A stretch of 64,000 nucleotides of DNA from Diogma glabrata (GCA_963693315.1 OY856187.1:79062796-79126795); one strand, 5' to 3'. Shown: positions 12,656-24,082, numbered from the stretch's first letter. Notes: generated from the letters alone by a model not told the origin. Numbers and translations are program-made.

Positions 12656-12658
<3 letters not shown>
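11363..12658. mobile_element. Non-autonomous hAT-like element, 1296 bp
   Basis: The left terminus is CAGAGATGGGTAGGTCGC. The right terminus, read inward, is CAGTGATGGGTAATGACG, giving imperfect terminal inverted repeats of hAT type. Dense subterminal copies of GTCGCAAA / TTTGCGAC lie in about 100 bases at each end, the pattern of transposase-binding subterminal repeats. The 8 bases on each side are ATATATAT, consistent with an 8-bp TSD but uninformative inside (TA)n. The interior holds only short open frames with no clear transposase motif. Confidence 0.75.

Positions 12659-12720
<62 letters not shown>
12659..12720. repeat. (TA)n microsatellite
   Basis: About 62 bases of TA, bounded by the hAT-like element on the left and the satellite on the right. 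Confidence 0.97.
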
Positions 12721-12724
<4 letters not shown>

Positions 12725-13147
12725 GATATGAGATATAACAAAACGACAGGCACTTTCACGTCGCATTTGTTAAGCAAGATCAAAAAAATTTTCTGTACAT
12801 GTGTGTTCTATTAATATCTTGAACAAGTTCGTGAATCAGCAAAATCCAACACGTGGTTAAGAAACTAGAGGCTTTTTAATAAAAAAAATTGAATATCTAA
12901 AACCGTTATAACGGCCGTTTGGATGCTAACGTTTAAAAAAATTAACAATTTTAGCATCTTTGGAAACTTTTTTATCAATTTATTCTAAAAATAGACCCCT
13001 GCAGTTGGAGATTCTTGAGTGAGCGGCTTCAACAAAAAAGGTTGCAAAAAAATCTTTTTTGAAACAACCGGCACTCTCACGGTCTCATTTGTAGAGCCAG
13101 ATCACAAAACCTCTTCTAAAAATGTGTGTTTTATTGATTTTTGAAGT
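12721..13147 (+). repeat. ~330-bp satellite, one and a quarter units
   Basis: It opens with AACGATATGAGATATAAC directly after (TA)n, just as at 17115. The unit runs GGCACTTTCACGTCGCAT, ATTAATATCTTGAACAAG, CGTTATAACGGCCGTTTGGA, then GAGTGAGCGGCTTCAAC. A second unit starts at about 13068 with CCGGCACTCTCACGGT and is cut near 13147. The same unit is tandemly arrayed at 17.1-18.1 and 19.9-20.6 kb. Confidence 0.85.
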
Positions 13148-13288
13148 GAAAACTGCTTTAGCCGCGTTATGAATTTTGTATGAGGTAAAATGTATATATT
13201 CGCGTTACCATGTTTTATATGCATTTTGAAGAACAAAAAAATATTTTTTTAAATATAAAATACATCTATCATTTCTTAACGTTTCAAA
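13148..13288. other. Flank shared with 14.62-14.67 kb
   Basis: TTAGCCGCGTTATGAATTTTG here resembles TTAGGCGCGTTATGAGAATTTTG at 14645-14667. The block between (SINE, hammerhead tandem, SINE) is therefore flanked by short direct repeats. Confidence 0.4.
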
Positions 13289-13402
13289 TTGCGGTGTGGA
13301 TATCGCGCTCGACTGATGTTCTGTAAGTCGTGAGTTCAGGTCTTGGTGTGATACATTTTTTTTTATTTTTTTTTTTTAATTTTTATTAAATACCATTAAA
13401 AT
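13289..13402 (+). repeat. tRNA-derived SINE, copy 1
   Basis: The head GCGGTGTGGATATCGCGCTC contains a box-A-like region, and GTGAGTTCAGGTC about 30 bases later is a degenerate box B. A T-rich segment and the tail TTATTAAATACCATTAAAAT follow. The head and tail are shared with 14501-14625, and the CGCGCTCGACTGATG core and ACATTAAAATTATT tail with 50611-50740. Confidence 0.7.
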
Positions 13403-13783
13403 TTAATATTAAAATTTAATATAAGAACTGAATCTAAAAAATTGTGGTGCAAATTATGAAATTTTTTGCAATCCATACAATTCTTAAGGGGAGATTTTCC
13501 ATCGGGGTGATATTATATCACAAATAATTTACTGAATTAATTATTGATCATGTGTCATAGACACAAGTGAAGACTAGTCATCTTCTTCTCACCGATACAA
13601 GTTTGTTATTCAATACTAGAATGTCTAGAGTATAACAAAACAGTGATCACCAGAGAAATTAATTGACTAAACCTGAATCTATTAAATTTATGTTTATGTA
13701 ATTTTTTGTTTTTACACTTCGCTAGAGTTGTAACCTAATTTTTGGTTTATATTAATTAGCGTTGACATTTTTTGGTAGAGTTT

Positions 13784-13858
13784 ATCTAGTCGGCTAGCCT
13801 GATGAGAATGATAAACTTTTTTAAAGTTTAAAATTTTCTCATTGGTTCAAAACTAGAT
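13784..13858 (+). ncRNA. Hammerhead-ribozyme-like motif, unit 1
   Basis: Helix III strand ATCTAGT (13784-13790) is followed by the cleavage-site C (13791). A GC-rich helix I segment GGCTAGC, the core CTGATGA (13799-13805), a helix II region and CAAAAC (13848-13853) come next, then ACTAGAT (13852-13858), exactly complementary to the first strand. Helix II can pair GAAT with GGTTC-side bases around a long loop with its own AAACT/AGTTT hairpin. The family core should read CGAAAC; here the invariant G (position 12) is A at 13849, so this copy is probably inactive. Helix I is too short to close on itself. Confidence 0.55.
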
Positions 13859-14235
13859 CGCTCTAAAATTGTATGGATTGCAAAAAAATTCATAATTTGA
13901 ACCATAATTTTTTAGATTCAGTTCTGATATTATTCTTGATGGGAGATTTTCCATCGGGGTGATGTTATATCACAAATAATTTACTGAATTAATTGTTGAT
14001 CATGTGTCAATAGACACAAGTGAAGACTAGTCATCTTCTTCTCACCGATACAAGTTTGTTATTCAATACTAGATGTCTAGAGTATAACAAAACAGTAATC
14101 ACCAGAGAAATTAATTGACTAAACCTGAATCTATTAAATTTATGTTTATGTAAATTTTTTGTTTTTACACTTCGCTAGAGTTTAACCTAATTTTTGGTTT
14201 ATATTAATTAGCGTTGACATTTTTTGGTAGAGTTT

Positions 14236-14311
14236 ATCTAGTCGGCTAGCCCTGATGAGAATGATAAACTTTTTTAAAGTTTAAAATTTTCTCATTGGTT
14301 CAAAACTAGAT
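14236..14311 (+). ncRNA. Hammerhead-ribozyme-like motif, unit 2
   Basis: Same layout as unit 1, 452 bases downstream: ATCTAGT (14236-14242), C at 14243, palindromic GGCTAGCC (14244-14251), CTGATGA (14252-14258), CAAAAC (14301-14306), ACTAGAT (14305-14311). It also carries A in place of the core G. GGCTAGCC is self-complementary, so helix I could form between two units rather than within one. Confidence 0.55.
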
Positions 14312-14500
14312 CGCTCTAAAATTGTATGGATTGCAAAAAATTCATAATTTGAACCATAATTTTTTAGATTCAGTTCTTATATTATTCTTGATGGGAGATT
14401 TTCCATCGGGGTGATGTTATATCACAAATAATTTACTAAATTAACCATTAAAATTATTTTTTAAATTTAAAATACATCTATCATTTCTTAACGTTTCAAA

Positions 14501-14625
14501 TTGCGGTGTGGGTATCGCGCTCGACTGATGATCTGTAGGTCGTGAGTTCAGTTCTTGGTGTCATACATTTTTTTTATTGTTTTTTTTAATTTTTATTAAA
14601 TACCATTAAAATTATTTTTTTTAAG
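14501..14625 (+). repeat. tRNA-derived SINE, copy 2
   Basis: Head GCGGTGTGGGTATCGCGCTC, then CTGTAGGTCGTGAGTTCAG, a T-rich segment and the tail TTATTAAATACCATTAAAAT. It is nearly identical to copy 1, including about 40 bases upstream (ACATCTATCATTTCTTAACG). The SINE tail sequence CCATTAAAATT also sits just left of it, right after the hammerhead tandem, consistent with insertion of the tandem into a SINE tail. Confidence 0.7.
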
Positions 14626-14844
14626 TATTGAAGTAAAATTTCTTTAGGCGCGTTATGAGAATTTTGCTACGGAAGTAACCAAATTAAAAAAACGAATATA
14701 ATATTCGGCAAATATACGATACAATTCGATTATGATACACATATAAATGTCAAGTCATTCATTTGTTCATTTGTTATAATATCTTTTATTCTCTTATTCA
14801 GTCTCGTACTAAATGTTATATGAGTTGGATGTGTCGATTGAAGA

Positions 14845-15183
14845 TGGTGGTCATGGTGGTCATTGTGGTCATGGTAGTCATGGTGGTAATAGTGGTCATA
14901 GTGGCCATAGTGGTAATGGTGATCACTGTGTTCACCGTGGTCATGGTGTTCATCGTGGTCATGGTGGTCACAGTGGTCATAGTGTTCATTGTGGTCATGG
15001 TGGTCATGGCGGTCATGGTGGTCAAGGTGGTCATGGTGGTCATGGTGGTCATGGTGATCATGGTGGTCATAGTGGTCATGGTGGTTACGGTGGTCACGGT
15101 GGTCATGGTGGTCACGGTGGTCATGGTGATCACGGTGGTCATGATGGTCATGGTGGTGTCACGGTGGTCATGGTGGTTATGGT
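14845..15183. repeat. 9-bp minisatellite (GGTCATGGT)n
   Basis: About 37 imperfect repeats of a 9-bp unit. The period is a multiple of three and the unit has no stop in most phases. Long open frames therefore appear in at least two plus-strand frames (Gly-Gly-His and Met-Val-Val repeats) and one minus-strand frame (Met-Thr-Thr). None has a signal peptide, conserved flank or splice support, so I treat this as non-coding repeat DNA. Confidence 0.9.
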
Positions 15184-15625
15184 GTTTAGAGTTTGCATCC
15201 CGGGCTTTCCCGGTTGGGAAAAAATATTTTTGTTGATTAAATTTGTTTTGTTAAATAGAAAAATGAGTGCGAGTAATCTTAGCACGCGGTTGAAATAAAT
15301 TTCTTTGGCTACTGTGGCAGGTATACCATCCCTTTTTCTAAGTTATGGAATATTCTTTGATGATACGCTATCTTTTTAAAAATAAAATGTGTTTTTGTAG
15401 TGAACATATAGTTTTGACTATTAAACTTTAAACTGCACTTTTTCACGAACTAATTCATATATACTCTAAGATTAAAACTAAAAAATTTAAAAATTTGAAA
15501 ATAAAAATGCATATGTTAAAAATCAAAGCAAACCGATTTTTTACATGAAGCTGTTTGTTGCCATAGTTAACACAGTTTTTAAATTTTTATTATGAGTATG
15601 AGTTGTATTTTTATTTTGAGTATTC
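15184..15625. other. AT-rich spacer, nothing recognised
   Basis: No motif or repeat that I can support beyond A/T runs. Confidence 0.45.
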
Positions 15626-16200
15626 TACTTAATTAAATAGTATTTTATTTAATTAGTAGCTAAAGTGAAATTTTTTGTATTGAGTCTATAGTTTACAATA
15701 ATAGACGATTAAATACACTATGTTTTCGTTATTTTAAAACTTTTAAATTTTTTAAAAATATGAAATTAATACATCAAAATTTTTATAAATATGATTTTTT
15801 ATCGTCATAGTTACCTCCAAAAAAAGAAAAAAAACTTTTAAATTTGTATAAATAAATTTTTTTTATCAAAGCAGCCTTTAAATCCAAAATTTTATAATCC
15901 AATCGAAATAGTTGTTATTTTTGTTGTCATAGTTTTACAATAGTTCAAAATTGCATCATCCAATCAATCAGTTATATAATTTGTTTGGAAAAAAATAACA
16001 AATATCGTAAATATGTGGAAAGAAATGGCCACTTTTTCTGCCGCCGCAAAAAATGTGAAATTACTTCACTGCCGCCGTAAAAATAAAATAAAAATGGCGT
16101 TGCTTTACAGCCGCGTTGATTATACGTCAAAAAAGTAAGACTTTAGCGTTCTCCCTAGCGACAGTAGAGTTAAACTTTACAGCCGTTTGCAGAAAAAAAT
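15626..16200 (-). repeat. Interspersed repeat R2 (also in the gypsy leader)
   Basis: In reverse orientation this matches 41265-41780 inside the gypsy element. TAGCTAAAGTGAAATTTTTT and GAGTCTATAGTTT at the left, ATATGAAATTAATACATCAA in the middle, and GC-rich CTGCCGCCGTAAAAAT and CTTTACAGCCGTTTGCAG at the right all have counterparts there. The GC-rich ggcggctgtaaag motif stands out against the AT-rich background. Here the terminal palindrome is mostly deleted. No coding capacity. Confidence 0.65.
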
Positions 16201-16905
16201 ATTTTCGATGCTATTTACTGGTGTTCGAAAAGTTTTGATACTATTTTCTAGTGTTCTAAACCTTTTCGTTATTGTTTTCTCGCATTCTAAACATTTTTGT
16301 TTCATGTGTCGAATAAATAATATTTAATGCGGTGGTATACACAAGAAAATGCGTATATTTTGTGCATGAGATACGAAAATATATTTTCAATTAGAATTCT
16401 GTAGATATGGGTACTGATATGACAAATAATTTACTTTTGTTTCATATACCATATGAGCTACAGATTACAATTAATATATCAAAATTAAATGAAAATTTGT
16501 AGCTATATTTTTGCTGGACTCTAACATTTAAGAAGACAAAAGATTTAAATAAAGTTTATGGTTAGGTTCTGTAACAAAAGTTGATTTCGTGACATTTACA
16601 ATTCAGCCCAAAAAATTCAATTCAATATTTTCTTTACAATAGAATATGAGTTTGTTTTTATAATATATTCCTGCCGTTAGATTATTGATTTTTCATAAAT
16701 GTTTGTTGAATCTTGTATATGTTGTTTTCGAAATTGGTTTGATTTAACTTTTTCTGTATCTGTAATTCACAACTTTTTTTAAGTAGATTTCATATAAAAA
16801 TCTACCTATTGCAATGGGCTTCATCTCGGAATTTCGGAAAAATTTTTGTGCCAAACGACTATATATGATAAGCGGAGACGAAAAAACAAAAAAAAAAAAA
16901 GTTTT
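16201..16905. other. AT-rich spacer, nothing recognised
   Basis: No supported feature; it ends in a poly-A run before the (TA)n tract. Confidence 0.45.
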
Positions 16906-18115
<1,210 letters not shown>

Positions 18116-19052
18116 CAGTTTCAAAAAACCTTATAACAGTCAATGTCAACCTTATAACAGTCAAAAAAATAAAAGATTTGAATAGAAAAAATTAATTTTT
18201 TTTCATAGAAATAAACTATTTTGATATTTTGCAGTAATTGCGCGACATATGATATAGAATAGGTTTGTGTCATAAATTGTCACACACATGTTCTGTGGTA
18301 GATTTGATATTTGTTTGTTGCAAAATTGGATAGATATAATTTTGCTTGTAGGTAGCTAATTTTCTTTTTAAAATTTGTTCGATATCTGTTTTAAATTAGT
18401 TTGTGTTGTTTAAACTAATCTGATACATCAGATTCTACTGGCACACAAAACTGTCTGATCTCGAAATCTACCTATTTCTAGCGGATATACGTGCCGCTTG
18501 GACTTTTTTTGTATTTTAGATTAAATTTTCGACAGTTTTAATACAAACAGTTCTACCTATTCGTGCTTTGAAGTTAACTTGAAAGCAGTGCTATCGTGAA
18601 AATAAACGACTCAATATTATGAAACTAAAATTAAAACAGTTTTATCCCTCAGAACCGTGGTAGTATGTCGTATTACGAGCACAGAATGATGTTCACATTC
18701 TAGATGTACTACGGTTTAAAGCACGATCGGGGCAAATGGTTTAAATTCACGAGGAAAAGTTATCATTTTGTGCCAGTTTTACGCTACCGTTTTACTATTT
18801 CTAGACTCAGGCGATGAAGTTTCAAGACTCTGTGATATTAAAACTTCGGTATGATAAGTGATTTTATTTCTGCTAAAAAATGGATCACAAAACTAACACG
18901 AAACATTAATGCCAGTTTTCTATTAGTCCAGAAAATTGCTCAGAAGACTTATTACTTCAGCGTAAATTCTGCTTTTGATAGCTACAACTTTTTTGAAAAA
19001 ACAAAATTTGGTAATTTTTCACTTTAATATTCCCTTCTTTGATTAAGCTGAA

Positions 19053-19464
19053 TTTTTTATATGTGATTAAGGTAGGCTTCCCGACCATATTTAGTTAAGG
19101 ATGTACATGGCGGTCGTCATCCGTTCTCTTGTTTTTAATCTTTTAAACCTCAAAAATCGCCATAAAGAAAGCAAAACTACTATTTGTCTGGAATCTCTTT
19201 TGCAATTTTGTTTTTGGATTTAGGATTCAAAAAATAAAAGAAACAATTTTGTTTCTTTTGCTTTTTGAATCCTATCCCATCCTGTTTTTGTGGCGCCGCC
19301 CCCTCCTTTCCCTTACTCTCCCCTCTCCTTCGAAATTCTGTTTTCTTTTCAAAAGTTGGGACATTTTTAAAATGTCGCGGGACGCGGGACAAATTGTTAA
19401 AAATCGGGACTGTCCCGCCAAAAGCGGGACGTCTGGTCACCTAACCTTAATCACATATAAAAAA
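19053..19464. repeat. TIR element in LINE leader (left copy)
   Basis: TTTTTTATATGTGATTAAGG at 19053 is perfectly mirrored by CCTTAATCACATATAAAAAA ending at 19464, 21-bp inverted repeats around about 370 bp. Inside the right end lies a GC-rich stretch (GACTGTCCCGCCAAAAGCGG, then ACGTCTGGTCACCT). Likely an old MITE within the leader; no target duplication can be assigned. Confidence 0.6.
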
Positions 19465-19677
19465 TGGGAGACCGATTTGATATCTCATCACGATCGGACG
19501 TAATTATTTTTTCTCTTACTTAAGTGAAAATTAAAATTCAAAATACATATATAAAATTAATAAAAAATTTTTCCAGTTGGTGACTAATAACGTGAATAAT
19601 TTTTAAAATTAAGTGTTTGTGTCCGAATTAAAAAACAAATAACTATTATATAGTGTAATTTCGGAAAAACATGTGAT

Positions 19678-19920
19678 ATGGAAGATGATTCCAGTGGTGT
19701 TGCAAGTGAGTTGAAACGAAAACAAGATCAACTAGAATCTGATGACAACAAAAAAATGACGAAACATCCTAAATTAAAACTACAAGATGAAAACAATTAT
19801 TTAAAAAATGAAATCACTAGCCTTAAAAACGTTATTACAAATTTGCAAGAACAAATTAAAAAAATTACAAATATCAACCAAAATGAAATGGATGACATAA
19901 CGGTTTATCCATTAAGTTAG
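19678..19920 (+). pseudogene. Truncated LINE ORF1 (first 79 codons)
   Basis: Its first 79 codons match those of the ORF1 at 22220 except for a Tyr/His change near codon 77. It is cut by the tandem-duplication junction and stops one codon later (TAG at 19918). It encodes only the acidic/coiled-coil N-terminal part, without PRE_C2HC or zinc knuckles. Confidence 0.9.
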
Positions 19921-22456
19921 AGGTTCCTGAGTGAGTGGCTCCAACAAAAATGTTTGCAAAAAAAAATTTTTTTTTTAAACAACCGGCACTCTCACGGTCG
20001 CATTTATAAGGCCAGATCAAAAAACCTTTTCTAAAAAAGTGCGTTTTATTAATATCTTGGACAAGTTCGTAAATCAGCCCAATCCAACTCATGGTTAAGA
20101 AACTAGAAGCTTTATACTAGAAAAAAACTCTGTTTTTTAGATTCGTTATAACGGCCGTTTGGATTCTAATATTTTTAAAAACTTCATAAATTTAGAATTT
20201 TTGAAACCTTTTTAATCAGTTTCTTTCAAAAAAAAGACCTATGCAGTTGGAGGTTTCTGAGTGAGCGGCTCCAACAAAAAAGCTTGTAAAACACAAAATG
20301 CGTTTGAATCAACCGGCGCTCTCACGGTTGCATTTGTGGAACCAGATCAAAAATCCTTTCTTAAAAATGTGTGTTTTATTAATATCTTGGACGAGTTCGT
20401 AAATCAGAAAAATCTAACACATGGTTAAGGAAGTATAGGCTTTATACTAGAAAAAAAGTGGTTTTTTTAATCCGTTATAACGGCCGTTTGGATACTAATA
20501 TTTTTAAAATCTTCATAAATTTAGAATCTGTAGAAACATTTTAATCCGTTTCTTATAAATATAAACCTCTCCAGTTAGAGGTTTTTGACTTGTTGGCTTC
20601 AACAAAAAAGTTTGCAACAATCCCCAACTACAGTTTCAAAAAACCTTATAACAGTCAATGTCAACCTTATAACAGTCAAAAAAATAAAAGATTTGAATAG
20701 AAGAAATTAATTTTTTTTCATAGAAATAAACTATTTTGATATTTTGCAGTAATTGCGCGACATATGATATAGAATAGGTTTGTGTCATAAATTGTCACAC
20801 ACATGTTCTGTGGTAGATTTGATATTTGTTTGTTGCAAAATTGGATAGATATAATTTTGCTTGTAGGTAGCTAATTTTCTTTTTAAAATTTGTTCGATAT
20901 CTGTTTTAAATTAGTTTGTGTTGTTTAAACTAATCTGATACATCAGATTCTACTGGCACACAAAACTGTCTGATCTCGAAATCTACCTATTTCTAGCGGA
21001 TATACGTGCCGCTTGGACTTTTTTTGTATTTTAAATTAAATTTTCGACAGTTTTAATACAAACAGTTCTACCTATTCGTGCTTTGAAGTTAACTTGAAAG
21101 CAGTGCTATCGTGAAAATAAACGACTCAATATTATGAAACTAAAATTAAAACAGTTTTATCCCTCAGAACCGTGGTAGTATGTCGTATTACGAGCACAGA
21201 ATGATGTTCACATTCTAGATGTACTACGGTTTAAAGCACGATCGGGGCAAATGGTTTAAATTCACGAGGAAAAGTTATCATTTTGTGCCAGTTTTACGCT
21301 ACCGTTTTACTATTTCTAGACTCAAACTATAAACAAATTAGAACATTTGGAGGCGATGAAGTTTCAAGACTCTGTGATATTAAAACTTCGGTATGATAAG
21401 TGATTTTATTTCTGCTAAAAAATGGATCACAAAACTAACACGAAATATTAATGCCAGTTTTCTATTAGTCCAGAAAATTGCTCAGAAGACTTATTACTTC
21501 AGCGTAAATTCTGCTTTTGATAGCTACAACTTTTTTGAAAAAACAAAATTTGGTAATTTTTCACTTTAATATTCCCTTCTTTGATTAAGCTGAATTTTTT
21601 ATATGTGATTAAGGTAGGCTTCCCGACCATATTTAGTTAAGGATGTACATGGCGGTCGTCATCCGTTCTCTTGTTTTTAATCTTTTAAACCTCAAAAATC
21701 GCCATAAAGAAAGCAAAACTACTATTTGTCTGGAATCTCTTTTACAATTTTGTTTTTGGATTTAGGATTCAAAAAATAAAAGAAACAAATTTGTTTCTTT
21801 TGCTTTTTGAATCCTATCCCATCCTGTTTTTGTGGCGCCGCCCCCTCCTTTCCCTTACTCTCCCCTCTCCTTCGAAATTCTGTTTTCTTTTCAAAAGTTG
21901 GGACATTTTTAAAATGTCGCGGGACGCGGGACAAATTGTTAAAAATCGGGACTGTCCCGCCAAAAGCGGGACGTCTGGTCACCTAACCTTAATCACATAT
22001 AAAAAATGGGAGACCGATTTGATATCTCATCACGATCGGACGTAATTATTTTTTCTCTTACTTAAGTGAAAATTAAAATTCAAAATACATATATAAAATT
22101 AATAAAAAATTTTTCCAGTTGGTGACTAATAACGTGAATAATTTTTAAAATTAAGTGTTTGTGTCCGAATTAAAAAACAAATAACTATTATATAGTGTAA
22201 TTTCGGAAAAACATGTGATATGGAAGATGATTCCAGTGGTGTTGCAAGTGAGTTGAAACGAAAACAAGATCAACTAGAATCTGATGACAACAAAAAAATG
22301 ACGAAACATCCTAAATTAAAACTACAAGATGAAAACAATTATTTAAAAAATGAAATCACTAGCCTTAAAAACGTTATTACAAATTTGCAAGAACAAATTA
22401 AAAAAATTACAAATATCAACCAAAATGAAATGGATGACATAACGGTTCATCCATTA
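19915..22456 (+). repeat. 2.5-kb tandem duplication, right copy
   Basis: This repeats 17399-19914, then continues uninterrupted into the rest of ORF1 at 22457. It carries AACTATAAACAAATTAGAAC plus 6 bases absent from the left copy. A few substitutions (for example near 21743 and 21788) show it is not an exact assembly duplicate. Confidence 0.95.
21595..22006. repeat. TIR element in LINE leader (right copy)
   Basis: Duplicate of the element at 19053-19464, carried along by the 2.5-kb duplication. Same 21-bp inverted ends. Confidence 0.6.
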
Positions 22457-23677
22457 ACATCAATAAATACAATTAAGAAAACCAATTACTCTGATGTACA
22501 AAAACCAAGTTATGACGAAATGAGTGATGATACAACGTGGGTAAAGGAGATTCGAAAGAAAAACCAAAACATGCGAAAAGCAACTGAAAAGTCAACATCA
22601 ATAAAAAACGTTTTACAAAAAACAGTGAAAACCTGTAATACTACAACGAAAAATAATGAGAATCAAAATAAAAATCAAACAAAAACTCCACCAATAAAAA
22701 TAACTGAGCAATCAATCGATTGTTCTATAAATATAGCTAAAAATTTAGAAATTGATATGAGAAATTTCGAAATTAAGAGAAACAGTGAAAAAAGTCACAC
22801 TGTACGTATTAAAAACGAGGATGACTTCAAAAAATATCGTGATTCATTAAAAGAAACTTCAACATTGTTTCATACATATACGATTAAATCAGAAAAACCA
22901 AAATCTTTAGTGTTAAAAGGTTTAGGACGAGAAGAAACGATTACAGATTTAAAATTAGAACTAACAGAAAAAACAAAAGATTTAAATATAGAAATAATGA
23001 AAATTATACAAATGACTAGCCATAAACCCGCTAAAAATAAAGCTAAGCTCCCACTGTATATTGTACAGTTCACACAGCAAAGTGAATTGCACAAACTATC
23101 TAGCATAAAACATTTAAATTATCAAAAAATCACTTGGGAAAAACTAGAAAAACATGAAGAAATAATTCAATGTAAAAGATGTCAGCGATTTGGACATGCC
23201 GCAGTAAATTGCAATTTACTCTACAGATGTGTTAAATGCGAAAAAAATCACGATCCAGGTAAATGTGAAATTAAAGAGACGGACAAAAAAGAAGAAATTT
23301 ATTGTACCAACTGTAAAACTAAAGGACATCCAGCCTCATATAAAGGATGCCCTATATATAAAATACTTGTAGAAAAACTACACAATAGGATCAAACATCG
23401 AAGTCAACCTCAACGACTTACAGAAACAATTCCATTTAATTCAAATATGTCTTATGCTAATGCAGCAAAATCATCCTTAACAAACCATCAACAATTGATC
23501 TTAAATGAAAATCACAAATCTCTACATCAAGAGAACGTTCAACAACAACAAATGGACCAAAAACACAAAATCTCGCTAGAATATAAAGTAAATTCCTTAG
23601 AAAAAAAAATCTTTAATATGGAAAAGAAGCTGTCAGATATTTTCAATATCATGATAGAATTGAGAGACAAAAATTAA
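22220..23677 (+). CDS. LINE ORF1 (Gag-like, PRE_C2HC and CCHC knuckles)
   Basis: 485 residues and uninterrupted. Residues 1-75 are Lys/Glu/Asn-rich with a probable coiled coil (LKNEITSLKNVITNLQEQ). Residues about 230-310 resemble the PRE_C2HC domain of Jockey-group ORF1 proteins. Three zinc knuckles follow: CKRCQRFGHAAVNC near 317, CVKCEKNHDPGKC near 338 and CTNCKTKGHPASYKGC near 366. A C-terminal coiled coil (VNSLEKKIFNMEKKL) ends it. Such proteins bind element RNA and form ribonucleoprotein particles. The ATG was chosen because it opens the frame right after a non-coding leader shared with the duplicate. ORF2 in cis is broken, so this is not a complete autonomous copy. Confidence 0.85.
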   Translation: MEDDSSGVASELKRKQDQLESDDNKKMTKHPKLKLQDENNYLKNEITSLKNVITNLQEQIKKITNINQNEMDDITVHPLTSINTIKKTNYSDVQKPSYDEMSDDTTWVKEIRKKNQNMRKATEKSTSIKNVLQKTVKTCNTTTKNNENQNKNQTKTPPIKITEQSIDCSINIAKNLEIDMRNFEIKRNSEKSHTVRIKNEDDFKKYRDSLKETSTLFHTYTIKSEKPKSLVLKGLGREETITDLKLELTEKTKDLNIEIMKIIQMTSHKPAKNKAKLPLYIVQFTQQSELHKLSSIKHLNYQKITWEKLEKHEEIIQCKRCQRFGHAAVNCNLLYRCVKCEKNHDPGKCEIKETDKKEEIYCTNCKTKGHPASYKGCPIYKILVEKLHNRIKHRSQPQRLTETIPFNSNMSYANAAKSSLTNHQQLILNENHKSLHQENVQQQQMDQKHKISLEYKVNSLEKKIFNMEKKLSDIFNIMIELRDKN

Positions 23678-23826
23678 GATGGGTGAGAGTCTAAAGTTTT
23701 ATATCATTAGAGCGAACCTAGATTTAGAAAAATATCAGTATTGGGCAAGTAACCACGAACTATCTATATTACCATTAAATATATTTAAATTTAAGTTTTC
23801 CATTAAATTATTAAAAAAAAACAAAA

Positions 23827-23831
23827 ATTGT
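23827..23831 (+). other. Copia target-site duplication, left
   Basis: ATTGT directly before the 5' LTR, repeated at 28623-28627 directly after the 3' LTR. Confidence 0.9.
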
Positions 23832-24082
23832 TGTCAGAATTGTTGTTTTAGACTGATTATGTTTTATGGATATCATTTGCTGTTTATTCAATAGATGGCA
23901 GCACTATTCAGTTTCATGTATTATCGTTGCTGTATTCATTATTGTTTATTGTAGTAAATAATCTGTCAAAAGAGAAATAAAGAACATTTTTTATTCATTA
24001 CTTTATTGGCTTATTATTACAAAATCTTGTTGTGCATTAAACATCAGAAGTTAATTACCCATAATTCCACAAACATCCAATA
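23832..24082 (+). repeat. Copia 5' LTR
   Basis: 251 bp, from TGTCAGAATTG to ACATCCAATA. A candidate polyadenylation signal AATAAA lies at 23976-23981. No mismatch to the 3' LTR was found by eye. Confidence 0.95.

Larger units (their letters stand above)
13425..14438 (+). mobile_element. Penelope/retrozyme-like tandem element, 452-bp units
   Basis: Two complete 452-bp units in direct tandem (13535-13986 and 13987-14438) follow about 52 bases of a unit's end and a ~60-bp inverted piece at 13425-13482. The period is exact: the unit end AATAATTTACTG falls at 13534 and 13986, and ACTA at 14438. Each unit holds a hammerhead-like core. The same 3' end (GATGGGAGATTTTCCATC, then GTGATGTTATATCAC) and the same kind of 5' inversion recur in the 211-bp insert at 37808, which has a 15-bp target duplication. 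Inverted 5' pieces, tandem units, long target duplications and hammerheads are features of Penelope-like elements and retrozymes. No protein is encoded. The class is inferred. Confidence 0.6.

Noticed and set aside
10487..12658. CRISPR array or other prokaryotic features
   Set aside because: No regularly spaced short direct repeats with unique spacers; all context is eukaryotic transposable elements.
14763..15298. Possible Gly-His-rich or Met-Val-rich secreted protein genes
   Set aside because: Open in several frames and both strands because of the 9-bp period; no signal peptide, conserved flank or codon bias. Kept only as a repeat.
19180..22045. Paired ORFs with RRPAFGGTVPIF (minus) and MFLLLFESYP (plus)
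   Set aside because: Opposite-strand readings of the GC-rich TIR element in the LINE leader, duplicated with it.
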